In this document: positions 6,423 to 15,090 of the stretch, in pieces
Numbering within the stretch: the first letter of the stretch is position 1
Layout of the letters: each line of letters begins with the position of its first letter
Assembly: GCF_004343585.1 (NCBI RefSeq)
Contig: NZ_SLYW01000002.1
Coordinates: 496,001-560,000 of the forward strand
Length of the DNA: 64,000 bases
DNA from: Neorhizobium sp. JUb45
GTDB taxonomy: Bacteria; Pseudomonadota; Alphaproteobacteria; Rhizobiales; Rhizobiaceae
Reading direction: 5' to 3'
Program-made: the position numbers and the translations under genes
The notes under the pieces: model-generated
What the model was told of the DNA's origin: nothing
Seen by the model: the letters and a program-made list of their open reading frames with translations, nothing else
Databases searched by the model: none

Positions 6423-8312
6423 TTATTCGCCAGCCGGCTTGCCGCGGATGACGACTCCGAGATCGTCTTTTTCGCGCACCTGGCGCAGATGTTCTTCCGC
6501 CTGCGTTGCCTCGCGCTGGCGGCTCCACATCGACGCGTAAAGCCCGCCGGCGGCGATCAGTGCCGAATGGGTGCCGCGCTCGGCGATCTCGCCGGCACGC
6601 AGCACGATGATCTCGTCGGCATTGATGACGGTCGACAGGCGATGCGCGATCACCAGCGTCGTGCGGTTTTTCGAAACCACGTCGAGCGCCGACTGGATCT
6701 CGTGTTCGGTCGTTGTGTCGAGCGCAGACGTTGCCTCGTCGAGAATGAGGATCGGCGGGCCTTTCAACACGGTACGGGCAATCGCAACGCGCTGCTTTTC
6801 GCCACCCGAAAGTTTCAGGCCACGCTCGCCGACCTTGGTCTCGAAACCTTCCGGCAGGTGGGTGATGAACGTGCCGATCTGGGCGATGTCGGATGCAGCC
6901 TTCACCTCTTCGTCGGAAGCGGCGGGGCGGCCGTAACGGATATTGTAGGCGATCGTATCGTTGAACAGGACCGTATCCTGCGGCACCATGCCGATCACCG
7001 AGCGCAGCGATTTTTGCGTGACCTCGCGCACATCCTGTCCGTCGATCGTTACCGACCCGTCCTGCACGTCATAAAAGCGGTAGAGCAGGCGGGAAATGGT
7101 GGATTTTCCGGCGCCCGACGGGCCGACGATCGCCACCGTCTTGCCGGCCGGCACTTCGAAGGACACGCCCTTGAGGATCGGCCGTTCGGGATCGTAGGCA
7201 AAGTGCACGTTGTTGAAAGCGATGGCGCCCGGTCCCGCCGCCAGCGGCTTGGCGCCGGGACAGTCGACCACTTCGGCTTCGACTTCGAGAAGGTCGAACA
7301 TCTGCTCGATATCGGTCAGGCCCTGGCGGATTTCGCGGTAGACGAAGCCGATGAAGTTAAGCGGGATGGACAGCTGCATCAGCAGCGCATTGACGAAGAC
7401 GAAATCGCCGATCGTCTGTTCGCCGCGCTGCACGGCCATTGCCGACATCACCATCATCACAGTCTGGCCGATGCCGAAAATGACGCCCTGGCCAAAGTTC
7501 AGCCAGCCGAGCGAGGTCCAGACTTCGGTCGCCGATTTTTCATACTTGGCCATCGAGGCATCGAAGCGCCTGGCTTCCATGTCCTCGTTGCCGAAATATT
7601 TGACGGTTTCGAAGTTCAAGAGCGAATCGATCGCCTTGGTATTGGCCTCGGTGTCGCTGTCATTCATCGAACGGCGGATGGCGATGCGCCAGTCGCTGGC
7701 CTTGATGGTGAACCAGATATAGGCCGAGACGGTGACGGCGGTGACGACCACGTAGGAGAAGCCGTAAGCGGCCCAGAAGATGATCGCCGTCAGTACGAAC
7801 TCGAGCAGCGTCGGCACCGAGTTGAGAATGGTGAAACGGACGATCGTTTCGATGCCCTTGGTGCCGCGTTCGATGATGCGCGACAGGCCGCCGGTCTTGC
7901 GCTCCAGATGGAAGCGCAGCGACAGCTGGTGCATGTGCACGAACGTCTTGTAGGCGAGCTGGCGCACCGCATGCTGTCCGACCGAGGCAAACAGCGCGTC
8001 GCGCAGCTGGTTGAGGCCCACCTGCAAGAGGCGGGTGAAGTTGTAGAGGATGACGAGAACGACCGCACCGAGCAGGAAGGCGGGCAGGATACCGACCATG
8101 TCGAGCTTGCCGTTCAGCGCATCCGTTGCCCATTTGAAGAAATAGGGCACAGACAGAAGAATAATCTTTGCCAGAAACAGATAGAAGGTCGCCCACAGCA
8201 CACGCGCCTTCAGGTCGGCACGACCTTGCGGCCACATGTAGGGCCAAAGGTTGACGAGTGTGCCGAGCGGATTGCCGCTATCCGCCGAAACGGTCTTTTT
8301 CTTCGATGCCAT
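6423..8312 (-). CDS. Atm1/HMT1-type ABC exporter, fused permease and ATPase
   Basis: A 629-residue half-transporter: six membrane helices in the first half, then one nucleotide-binding domain. Visible motifs are Walker [10 protein letters not shown], signature LSGGEKQR, Walker B LILDEATSALD and H-loop IAHRLST. The Q-loop region is GMVPQDTVLFNDTIAYNIRYGR. The membrane domain resembles Atm1/HMT1 proteins, which export glutathione-linked or iron-sulfur-related compounds and confer metal tolerance; a heavy-metal or glutathione-conjugate substrate is inferred. I chose ATG 8312 (MASKKK) because the family begins here. The frame is open to 8450 with possible upstream starts. It acts as a dimer in the inner membrane. 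Confidence 0.9.
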   Translation of the reverse strand: MASKKKTVSADSGNPLGTLVNLWPYMWPQGRADLKARVLWATFYLFLAKIILLSVPYFFKWATDALNGKLDMVGILPAFLLGAVVLVILYNFTRLLQVGLNQLRDALFASVGQHAVRQLAYKTFVHMHQLSLRFHLERKTGGLSRIIERGTKGIETIVRFTILNSVPTLLEFVLTAIIFWAAYGFSYVVVTAVTVSAYIWFTIKASDWRIAIRRSMNDSDTEANTKAIDSLLNFETVKYFGNEDMEARRFDASMAKYEKSATEVWTSLGWLNFGQGVIFGIGQTVMMVMSAMAVQRGEQTIGDFVFVNALLMQLSIPLNFIGFVYREIRQGLTDIEQMFDLLEVEAEVVDCPGAKPLAAGPGAIAFNNVHFAYDPERPILKGVSFEVPAGKTVAIVGPSGAGKSTISRLLYRFYDVQDGSVTIDGQDVREVTQKSLRSVIGMVPQDTVLFNDTIAYNIRYGRPAASDEEVKAASDIAQIGTFITHLPEGFETKVGERGLKLSGGEKQRVAIARTVLKGPPILILDEATSALDTTTEHEIQSALDVVSKNRTTLVIAHRLSTVINADEIIVLRAGEIAERGTHSALIAAGGLYASMWSRQREATQAEEHLRQVREKDDLGVVIRGKPAGE

Positions 8313-8444
8313 GAAATGCTGGTCCCTGGGAGACAAGGGGCGCTGAAGCGCTTGTGTCCGCGACATAGGCGTGTTGGCCGGTGGATGCAATGACAGCCGC
8401 GTGAAACTTGGCATCTGGTGCCGATCCGCCACCGACTGCGAGAC

Positions 8445-8475
8445 AAACAAAAATCCCCGCCACGGAGGCGGGGAT
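8445..8475 (-). terminator. Rho-independent terminator of the LysM protein gene
   Basis: On the minus strand ATCCCCGCC and GGCGGGGAT form a nine-base-pair, GC-rich stem around a five-base loop, followed directly by TTTTTGTTTG. It begins 24 bases after the stop codon of the LysM protein gene and precedes the ABC exporter start, so the two genes are separately transcribed. Confidence 0.85.
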
Positions 8476-8498
8476 GTGATGTCAGTCCGGTGCGATTA

Positions 8499-10247
8499 TC
8501 AGGATTTTTCCTGCTGCAGCCGCTTGCGGTGCAGTTCCTCGGCATCCGGGCGGGCCTTGTCGGGCACGCCAAAGACCTGGCCGGGCTGGATCAGGTCCGG
8601 GTTGGTGATCTGGTCCTCGTTGGCGAGGTAGATCGTCGTGTAGCGCACGCCCTGACCGTAAACGCGGCGGGAAATCTGCCACAGCGTATCGCCACGGCGG
8701 ATGATCACCGATGCATTGTCGCTCTTGGTCAGCGGCGCCTGCTCGATCGTACGTGCCTCGCTGGAAGGCGTGGAGGCGGCCACTTCGGCCGGCGCTGTGG
8801 CCTGCTGGCTCGGCGGTGTATCGACAACAGGGCCGATTGCGCTGGCGATGATCATGTGGATCTCGCCAAGGCCCTTGCCGAAATCGGCAACATCGCGCGG
8901 CAGGGCTTCAAGTGCTTTCAGCGCGGCAGTGGCCTGGGCCATCGTCATCTCTGCAATGCGACGGGCTTCGGCACTGGCATCGGCCGGCAGGCGATATTCC
9001 GTCAGCGACTTCAGCGCGATGCTGGTGGCCGAGCGGGCAGCGGCCAGCTGTTCGGCAGTCGGTGTCGCACCATTGGCGTAGAGGCCTGTCAGGATTTCGT
9101 GGGCACGCGCCACCTGATTGCGCAGGCGGTCGAATGCGCCACCGTCGATCGGCGTCAGTGTGGTGGTGGCAGACGAGATCGCCGGGCTGGCGACGGCTGC
9201 GACCTGATCACCGGCAGGACGGTTGAACGGAACGGCGACGCGCAAAAGCGCCTTGCCATCCGGGCCGATCTGATCGACGGCGATGCGGTGATCACCAACC
9301 GAAAGCGGCAGTTTGCCCTCGATGACGAAATGGCCGTTGGCCGCAGCCTGTGCGTTGCCGATCACGGCATCGTCGGCATAACCGCGCAGTTTTGCCTGTG
9401 GCTTGGCGATGCCGGCGACGAACAGGCGGTCGCCCTCGATCTCGACGGCGGTCACCTGAATGTCCGGCTTCTGACCGGCGCCATCGGCCTTGGTCGCGGT
9501 GCCACCGGCATTGGGTGTTGCGGTTGCAACTTCGGGAGCTGCCGATTTGCTTGTCGTTTCAGGCGTCTTGGTTTCAACCGGCAGAACAACCCGTTCGGTC
9601 TTGGCAGCCTTGTCGCCGCCGGTTGCCGGCGTGGCGATCAGACGGCTGGCTTCGCCCGGCTTGGTGACCATGGCGAGCAGTTCGCCGCCCTTGACGGCGG
9701 GAACCGAAATCGTGGCGACTTCTTCGGACACGACGGTCTTGCCATCCTTGCCGGTGACCTTGAGAACCAGTTCATGGTCGCCCGGCGGCAGCGGCTTGTC
9801 GAGAATGGCAGCGAACTCTCCACCCGATGCGACATCGGCCTTGGCGAGTACGGAATTTTTATCGGCCACTTCGAGCGTGGTGCCCGGTTCGGCGCGGCCG
9901 GCGATCACGGTGGAGCCGTCGGGCTCGACACGCAACACGTCGAAGGTCGGGACATTGCCGGCGACGGTCGGAGCGGCGGTCGCAGCCGGTGCCGTGGAAG
10001 CGGCAGCCGGTGCCTGCGCCGTCTGTGCCGGGGCGGGCTGTTCCTGCGGTTTCGTCTGGTCGACAAGTTCCTGAGCGGCCTTGCCGCCTTCGGCAACTGC
10101 CTGCTCGACCTGTTTGCCTGCCTCGTTAATCGCTGCGCCAAGCGGTTGCTTGTCGGCGGAAATGCGGGGCATGACGAAGAACACCATTACGATGGTGGCA
10201 ATGGCAAGAACACCGAGAGCCAGCAAGCCGGCAGGATTTTTCAACAT
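8499..10247 (-). CDS. LysM peptidoglycan-binding domain protein with Ig-like repeats
   Basis: A 582-residue protein. An N-terminal membrane segment (LLALGVLAIATIVMVFFVM, about 7-25) is followed by a long Ala/Pro/Thr-rich linker. Two similar beta-sandwich-like repeats follow (the first around GRAEPGTTLEVADKNSV, the second around AGIAKPQAKLRGYADDAV, each with a GDH element). The C-terminal LysM domain reads IIRRGDTLWQISRRVYG then YLANEDQITNPDLIQPGQVF. The start at 10247 is set by GGGAGAGA upstream; frames opening earlier are less likely. It is probably anchored in the inner membrane and reaches peptidoglycan in the periplasm. A structural or envelope-stress role is inference. Confidence 0.88.
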   Translation of the reverse strand: MLKNPAGLLALGVLAIATIVMVFFVMPRISADKQPLGAAINEAGKQVEQAVAEGGKAAQELVDQTKPQEQPAPAQTAQAPAAASTAPAATAAPTVAGNVPTFDVLRVEPDGSTVIAGRAEPGTTLEVADKNSVLAKADVASGGEFAAILDKPLPPGDHELVLKVTGKDGKTVVSEEVATISVPAVKGGELLAMVTKPGEASRLIATPATGGDKAAKTERVVLPVETKTPETTSKSAAPEVATATPNAGGTATKADGAGQKPDIQVTAVEIEGDRLFVAGIAKPQAKLRGYADDAVIGNAQAAANGHFVIEGKLPLSVGDHRIAVDQIGPDGKALLRVAVPFNRPAGDQVAAVASPAISSATTTLTPIDGGAFDRLRNQVARAHEILTGLYANGATPTAEQLAAARSATSIALKSLTEYRLPADASAEARRIAEMTMAQATAALKALEALPRDVADFGKGLGEIHMIIASAIGPVVDTPPSQQATAPAEVAASTPSSEARTIEQAPLTKSDNASVIIRRGDTLWQISRRVYGQGVRYTTIYLANEDQITNPDLIQPGQVFGVPDKARPDAEELHRKRLQQEKS

Positions 10248-10415
10248 CAGTTCTCTCCCGACGGAACGTCCGCCGCACACTAGGGAAATAGCCGGTTCAT
10301 GCAACCTTCACAAGCTTTTCAAGGATTTCAGCCTTGCTCTTACAGTTCTTTCCGGTCACTTTTGACGTTTGTGCGTCGCGAACGCGTGAATACGGAATGC
10401 CAAACGGAGAAAAGC

Positions 10416-11021
10416 GTGCCCATCCAGTCCATCTGCGTCTATTGCGGTTCCCAGCCCGGTCGTGATCCTGCCTATCTTGCAGCAGGCCGCGCGCTCGGAA
10501 AATCCATTGCGGCCCATGGTCTGCGCCTCGTTTATGGTGGCGGCACCAAGGGCATCATGGGGGCGGTTGCAGCGGGTGTCTTGTCCAACGGTGGCCAGGT
10601 GACGGGAATAATTCCCGAATTTCTTGTCGATATGGAGGCAACCCGCCATTCGCTCGGACAATTGGACGAACTGATCGTCACCAAGGACATGCATGAGCGC
10701 AAACACAAGATGTTCGAGCGCTCGGATGCGTTCGTGACCTTGCCGGGCGGCATCGGCACGCTGGAGGAGATCGTCGAGATCATGACCTGGGCGCAGCTCG
10801 GCCGTCATGAAAAGCCGATGGTGTTTGCCGATATCGGCGGTTTCTGGAAACCGATGCTCGATCTCGTCAGCCACATGCGCGACCAGGGTTTTATCCACCG
10901 TGCCCATCTGGTGCAGCCGCTCGTCATTTCCGATGTCGAGCAGATCGTGCCCGCCATTCTCGAACGCGCTGAGGAAAAGGGCACGTCCGATGGGAAAAAG
11001 GATGTGATCTCAAAGCTTTGA
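10416..11021 (+). CDS. LOG family protein (TIGR00730), nucleotide 5'-monophosphate phosphoribohydrolase-like
   Basis: A 201-residue Rossmann-fold enzyme. The signature elements are RLVYGGGTKGIMG, MHERKHKMFERSDAFV and PGGIGTLEE, the last being the PGGxGTxxE motif of Lonely Guy hydrolases. These cleave the base from nucleoside monophosphates; some make free cytokinins and others act on ordinary nucleotides. The GTG at 10416 is preceded by ACGGAGA at the right distance and gives the usual IQSICVYCGSQPG start. It is divergent from the LysM gene and convergent with the DHCW cupin. Confidence 0.9.
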   Translation: MPIQSICVYCGSQPGRDPAYLAAGRALGKSIAAHGLRLVYGGGTKGIMGAVAAGVLSNGGQVTGIIPEFLVDMEATRHSLGQLDELIVTKDMHERKHKMFERSDAFVTLPGGIGTLEEIVEIMTWAQLGRHEKPMVFADIGGFWKPMLDLVSHMRDQGFIHRAHLVQPLVISDVEQIVPAILERAEEKGTSDGKKDVISKL

Positions 11022-11025
11022 GATC
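11006..11025. repeat. 20-base perfect palindrome at a convergent gene junction
   Basis: GATCTCAAAG is followed immediately by its reverse complement CTTTGAGATC, with no spacer. The palindrome contains the stop codon of the LOG gene and ends six bases before the stop of the DHCW cupin gene on the other strand. It could serve as a shared bidirectional transcription end or a protein site. There is no T-run, so a classical terminator is not supported. Confidence 0.6.
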
Positions 11026-11031
11026 AATACC

Positions 11032-11361
11032 TCAATCAACGATGAAAAGCTTGGCGCCGATCTCGGTCGAGGTGCGGTGGGGTTCGGCATTGTCGGCCAC
11101 CTGATAGCTCATGCCGGGTTTGAGCACGAACACGCGGCCATCGGCGAGTTCGGTGGTCATTTCGCCTTCGAGGCACAAGAGGATGTGGCCTTTCTCGCAC
11201 CAGTGATCGGCGAGATAACCCGGCGAATGCTCCACCATGCGCACCCGGATCGGGCCGAAATGGCAGGTGCGCCAGGTGGAATGGCCGGTATCGCCCTTGT
11301 GTTCGGTCGGATCGATCTGCGACCAGTCGGTGGTGCCGAAGGGAATATCGTTGATCTGCAT
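11032..11361 (-). CDS. DHCW-motif cupin-fold protein
   Basis: The 109-residue protein has the cupin barrel pattern and contains the DHWCEKGH segment that names the DHCW-motif cupin family, followed by ILLCLEGEM and DGRVFVLKPGMSYQVAD. The start ATG at 11361 is preceded by CCGAGGA. It is small and cytoplasmic, with a probable metal site formed by His residues. No function is established for this group. The gene ends ten bases from the LOG gene, convergent, and lies directly after the RarD-like permease gene on the same strand, so it may be expressed with the permease. Confidence 0.85.
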   Translation of the reverse strand: MQINDIPFGTTDWSQIDPTEHKGDTGHSTWRTCHFGPIRVRMVEHSPGYLADHWCEKGHILLCLEGEMTTELADGRVFVLKPGMSYQVADNAEPHRTSTEIGAKLFIVD

Positions 11362-11375
11362 GAAATATCCTCGGT

Positions 11376-12356
11376 TCAGCGCTGGCCCAGCGGGCGCAGC
11401 ATGGCAAGTGTGTAGACGATCAACGCCGACCAGATGAACAGGAAGGCAATCAGCTTTGTACCGCTCAGCGGCTCGCCGAAGGCAAAGACCGCGATCAGGA
11501 ACACGATGGTCGGCGTGATGTATTGCATGATGCCGATGGTCGAAAGGCGCAGCAGCTTGGCGCCGGTGGCAAAGGTCATCAGCGGAATGGCAGTGATGAA
11601 GCCGGTGCCGATCAGAAGCAGGGTATTGCTTGCGCCCGTCTGCAGGAAATGCCCCTGACCGGTGCTTTCGAGATAGATCAGATAGGGCAGGGCCGGGATG
11701 GACAGAAGCAGCGCTTCCAGAAAGAAACCCTGATTGGGGCCGATCGGCAGCGTCTTGCGAAAGAAGCCGTAAAGCCCCCAGCTGAGCGTCAGGGTCAGCG
11801 CCACCAGCGGCAGGCTGCCGGCATCCCATGTCAGGATGGCAACCGCGATCGCCGCCAGTACGACCGCAAGCATCTGCGCCGGTGCCAGCTTCTCCTTCAG
11901 AAAGAAGGCGCCGAGCAGGATGCTGAACAGCGGATTGATGAAATAGCCGAGTGCGCCTTCCAGCGCACGGTTATTGCTGACGGCCCAGATATAGGTGCCG
12001 GCATTGATGGAGATCAGCACGGCGGTAATGCTCGCCATCATCAGCGTTTTTGGCGAGCGCAGCGCCTCCACCACATCACGCGTGCGGCCCAGACAGAGAA
12101 GAACGACGCCGGCAATCGGCACCGACCAGACAACCCGATGCGCCAGAAATTCCAATGGCGAGATATGCGCCAGCGCCTTCATGTAGAAGGGCATGAAACC
12201 CCACATCAGATAGACGATGAGTGCCAGGACAAATCCCTTGCGACCGTCCTTCGCCGATACGGCAGACGAAACGAGCGCCGCTCCCGTCGGTTCAGCGGCG
12301 ATGGGCGTGGCTGCAGGGCTGGGCATGGAATGTATCCGATGGGTTGAGGCACTCAT
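11376..12356 (-). CDS. rarD: RarD-type EamA permease (copy 1)
   Basis: A 326-residue drug/metabolite-superfamily permease with ten hydrophobic segments. RarD hallmarks are YLMWGFMPFYMKAL, LEFLAHRVVWS, GYFINPLFS, KTLPIGPNQGFFLE and LRLSTIGIMQYITPT. RarD was named for chloramphenicol sensitivity in Escherichia; its physiological substrate is unknown. The ATG at 12356 is used; a TTG at 12374 in frame is possible. The protein is closely related to the second RarD-like protein at 13446-14357, which faces away across a methyltransferase gene. Confidence 0.88.
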   Translation of the reverse strand: MSASTHRIHSMPSPAATPIAAEPTGAALVSSAVSAKDGRKGFVLALIVYLMWGFMPFYMKALAHISPLEFLAHRVVWSVPIAGVVLLCLGRTRDVVEALRSPKTLMMASITAVLISINAGTYIWAVSNNRALEGALGYFINPLFSILLGAFFLKEKLAPAQMLAVVLAAIAVAILTWDAGSLPLVALTLTLSWGLYGFFRKTLPIGPNQGFFLEALLLSIPALPYLIYLESTGQGHFLQTGASNTLLLIGTGFITAIPLMTFATGAKLLRLSTIGIMQYITPTIVFLIAVFAFGEPLSGTKLIAFLFIWSALIVYTLAMLRPLGQR

Positions 12357-12467
12357 CCTCTCTATCTTTGGCAAACATCATCTGCCAATGCATTTCGATG
12401 ATATCCCATTGATTTTGTCGGGCTGTTGCGCTCAGTTGTAACAACCAGACATGGGTGGAGGTGCCGC

Positions 12468-13340
12468 ATGAGCAATCAGGATGATGCCGTTCACCGAGAA
12501 ATTTATGCCCGCCAGATCCTCGCCAAGGCCGGGGTGTCTCAGGATGCTCGGCTGGAAAAGGCCTTTGCCACCGTCCGGCGCGAAAATTTCGTCGGTTTGC
12601 CGCCATGGCTGTTCAGCGATTTCAACCAATACAAGGAACTGGCTTCGAGTGATCCTGTCATTCTCTATCAGGACATGCTGGTCAGCCTGAATGCCGATCG
12701 CTACGTCAACAACGGCATGCCGTCCCTTCACGCCAATGCCCTGCACCGTCTCGGCATCCGCGAGGGTGAGACCGTGGTGCATCTGGGCGCCGGCACCGGT
12801 TATTACACGGCGATCATCGCCGAACTCGTCGGGCCGTCCGGCAAGGTCATCGGTGTGGAATATGACGGAGCACTTGTCGAGCGGGCGGATAAGGCGCTTG
12901 CCGGCTATGAGAATGCCGTGGTCATTCACGGCGATGCGCTGCAATGGGTGTCGACCGGTGACGAGGCGGATGTGATCTACGCCAATTTCGCACTCGATCA
13001 TCCGCCGGCGCCGTGGATCGACAATCTTGCCACTGGCGGCAGGCTGCTGTTTCCGTTCGGCGTCCCTGTGGTCGATGCGAGCCGGTCGTTCAGCCGTTGG
13101 GCCGCATTCCTGATGATCGACCGGCGGCCACGCGGTTTTGGCGCCCGTTTTCTGGCGCCGGTGTCCTTCATCTGGGCCGAAGGGCAGGAGCCGGCACCGG
13201 AAGGGCGTCACGCCGCTCTTGCCGAGGCTTTCAAGAACCGCGGCCTGTCGCGCGTGCGCAGTTTTCGCTGGCGCACGCCGCCCACCGGTGAAGAATGGTA
13301 CGGCGAGGAAGGCTGGGGTCTGTCTTTCGACGAGGCGTAA
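12468..13340 (+). CDS. Protein-L-isoaspartate methyltransferase-like SAM-dependent methyltransferase
   Basis: A 290-residue protein with the class I SAM-binding motif VVHLGAGTGYYTAIIAEL at about 102-119, and a PCMT-like N-terminal lead (NNGMPSLHANAL). True Pcm proteins are about 210 residues and carry an ISQPY-type motif, which is absent here. The longer C-terminus (FIWAEGQEPAPEGRHAAL onward) is different. It is thus a PCMT-fold relative of unknown substrate. The ATG at 12468 has a strong GGTGGAGGTG ribosome site. It is divergent from the first RarD gene. Confidence 0.82.
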   Translation: MSNQDDAVHREIYARQILAKAGVSQDARLEKAFATVRRENFVGLPPWLFSDFNQYKELASSDPVILYQDMLVSLNADRYVNNGMPSLHANALHRLGIREGETVVHLGAGTGYYTAIIAELVGPSGKVIGVEYDGALVERADKALAGYENAVVIHGDALQWVSTGDEADVIYANFALDHPPAPWIDNLATGGRLLFPFGVPVVDASRSFSRWAAFLMIDRRPRGFGARFLAPVSFIWAEGQEPAPEGRHAALAEAFKNRGLSRVRSFRWRTPPTGEEWYGEEGWGLSFDEA

Positions 13341-13445
13341 ACGCCTGCATCCATGACCGTGCTGAATGTAAGCTTCAACCGAATGAATTGGCAGGTTGCT
13401 CAATTGAGGTCTAGAAGCCGCTCATCCAGCAGGGAGGATCAGCTG

Positions 13446-14357
13446 ATGGCAACCGAGAGCATCGCTCCGCAGGCCAAGAACGAAGACACGCCGCGCGGTT
13501 TTGCCTTTGCGCTGACAGCTTATCTGATGTGGGGTTTTCTGCCCTTCTATCTCAAGGCCGTGTCACATCTGCCGCCGCTGGAAGTGCTGGCGCACCGGGC
13601 GATCTGGTCCGTGCCGGTGGCGGGCGCCGTCCTGCTCATTCTCAAGCGTACCGACGAACTCAAGGTAGCGATCCGCACGCCGAGCATGCTGGGCATGGCC
13701 TGTGTCACCGCCGCCTTCATCACCGTCAACTGGGGCATTTATGTCTGGGCGATCGCCGCCGGGCATGCGCTGGAAGGCGCTCTCGGTTATTTCATCAATC
13801 CGCTTTTCAGTTTCTTTCTGGCGGCCGTGGTGCTGCGTGAAAAACTGAGCCGTACGCAGCTCGCCGCCATCTGCCTTGCCGGCGTCGGTGTGGTGATCCT
13901 GACCGTCGGAGCCGGCGGCCTGCCATGGGTCTCGCTCGGGCTTGCCTTCACCTGGGGCTGTTATGCGCTGTTTCGTAAGACACTGCCGATCGGCCCCAAC
14001 CAGGGCTTCTTTCTGGAAGTGCTGCTGATCAGCATCCCGTTCCTGCCCTACATCATCTATCTCGAATGGACGGGGCAGGGCCATCTCTTCAACGGCACCA
14101 GCTATGACACGTTCATCCTGATGCTGGCCGGCCCGATCACCGCCGGACCGTTGATGATCTATGCCAACGGTGCCAAGCTCTTGCGCCTGTCGACCATCGG
14201 CATCATGCAGTATATCGCCCCCACGCTGATTTTCCTGATCGCCATCTTTGCCTTCAAGGAACCGCTCAGCACGGTAAAACTTGTGGCCTTCGTCTTCATC
14301 TGGTCGGCACTGGCGGTGTATTCCTACGGCATGCTGAAGGCGTCGCGGGGGCGGTGA
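13446..14357 (+). CDS. rarD: RarD-type EamA permease (copy 2)
   Basis: A 303-residue ten-helix permease with the same landmarks as the copy at 11376-12356: YLMWGFLPFYLKAV, GYFINPLFSFFL, KTLPIGPNQGFFLEVLL and LLRLSTIGIMQYIAPT. The two are evident paralogues. The ATG at 13446 follows GGGAGG. The frame is open upstream to 13353, but that part lacks a ribosome binding site. It lies about 100 bases after the methyltransferase gene and may be in the same transcript. Substrate unknown. Confidence 0.88.
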   Translation: MATESIAPQAKNEDTPRGFAFALTAYLMWGFLPFYLKAVSHLPPLEVLAHRAIWSVPVAGAVLLILKRTDELKVAIRTPSMLGMACVTAAFITVNWGIYVWAIAAGHALEGALGYFINPLFSFFLAAVVLREKLSRTQLAAICLAGVGVVILTVGAGGLPWVSLGLAFTWGCYALFRKTLPIGPNQGFFLEVLLISIPFLPYIIYLEWTGQGHLFNGTSYDTFILMLAGPITAGPLMIYANGAKLLRLSTIGIMQYIAPTLIFLIAIFAFKEPLSTVKLVAFVFIWSALAVYSYGMLKASRGR

Positions 14358-14363
14358 GGGGCA

Positions 14364-14681
14364 TCAGGCCGCCGCCGTGCGGCCCGATCGCAGCGTCTTG
14401 CCGACCTTGAGCGTGACGCGCCGGTCGAGGGCGTTCAAAACGCGCACCAGTCGGTCTATGGTGAACCGGCCAAGATCGGCGTTGCGTATGCGCGAAAGAT
14501 CGGCAGCAGTGACACCGGTAAGCTTCTCACCCTCCCGCACTGTCAGCTTTCGCCGGTCAAGCGTTGCAATGATTTCCGAAGCAAGCTGCGCCTTCATCAG
14601 TTTCGTGTCGGCATCGGGGTCACCCAGATCGGCATAAATATTGCCGCTGCCTCGAACGATTTCGAAATCGTCATCGGTCAT
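14364..14681 (-). CDS. Helix-turn-helix (XRE type) antitoxin of a HigBA-like module
   Basis: A 105-residue protein. After an acidic N-terminus (DDDFEIVRGSGNIYADLGDPDAD) comes an XRE-type helix-turn-helix, about residues 44-80 (LTVREGEKLTGVTAADLSRIR). The fold is that of HigA-like antitoxins, which bind the toxin and the module's operator. ATG 14681 has AGGAGA upstream and overlaps the toxin stop as ATGA (14678-14681), so the gene order is toxin then antitoxin, as in higBA loci. It ends six bases from the convergent RarD copy 2 gene. Confidence 0.85.
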   Translation of the reverse strand: MTDDDFEIVRGSGNIYADLGDPDADTKLMKAQLASEIIATLDRRKLTVREGEKLTGVTAADLSRIRNADLGRFTIDRLVRVLNALDRRVTLKVGKTLRSGRTAAA

Positions 14682-15013
14682 CGCAGCATCTCCTCTAGTC
14701 GTTTCAGCCGGGCCTTGGTCAGTTCCACCTCTTTGTGAGGGGTTGCTATGCCCGCGGTCGATTTCTTTTGAAAAGCATGTACCACCCAGATCGCGTCGCC
14801 AAGTTGTACGGCATAAATCGTACGGTAGGCGTCGCTGCGATAAGGCAGGGCAATTTCGAAGACGCCTGAACCCAAGCCTTTCATCGGTTTTGCTATGTCT
14901 GCCTTCTGACCCATGCTGGCGATTGTGAGAGCATCTTTGATGCGATCCTGAACGTCTTCGGGAAATCTCCCGAAGTCCTTCAGCGCCGCCTTGATCCACG
15001 CGATCTCCCTCAT
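14678..15013 (-). CDS. RelE/HigB-type toxin (phage-derived Gp49-like family)
   Basis: A 111-residue basic protein of the HigB/Gp49-like branch of the RelE superfamily. The landmarks are FPEDVQDRIKDALTIA in the helical half, then GSGVFEIALPYRSDAYRTIYAV and the end segment WVVHAFQKKSTAGIATPHKEVELTKARL, with the family-typical FQKKS and late helix. These toxins are ribosome-dependent mRNA endonucleases. The gene is first in the module and overlaps the antitoxin by four bases. Intact and full length. Confidence 0.88.
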   Translation of the reverse strand: MREIAWIKAALKDFGRFPEDVQDRIKDALTIASMGQKADIAKPMKGLGSGVFEIALPYRSDAYRTIYAVQLGDAIWVVHAFQKKSTAGIATPHKEVELTKARLKRLEEMLR

Positions 15014-15090
15014 GCTTCATGTTGTCATATCTGACAAACTTTTGACAAGAGAAAAGTCATCGTTGTCCGAGACATCAATTGCTGACCAGA

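Noticed and set aside
6198..8393. A 731-codon plus-strand frame opposite the ABC exporter
   Set aside because: No ribosome binding site or recognisable domain, low-complexity composition; fully explained by the exporter on the other strand.
8418..10283. A 621-codon plus-strand frame opposite the LysM gene
   Set aside because: Gly/Arg/Cys-rich shadow of the repetitive Ala/Pro/Thr-rich LysM protein, with no plausible start signal.
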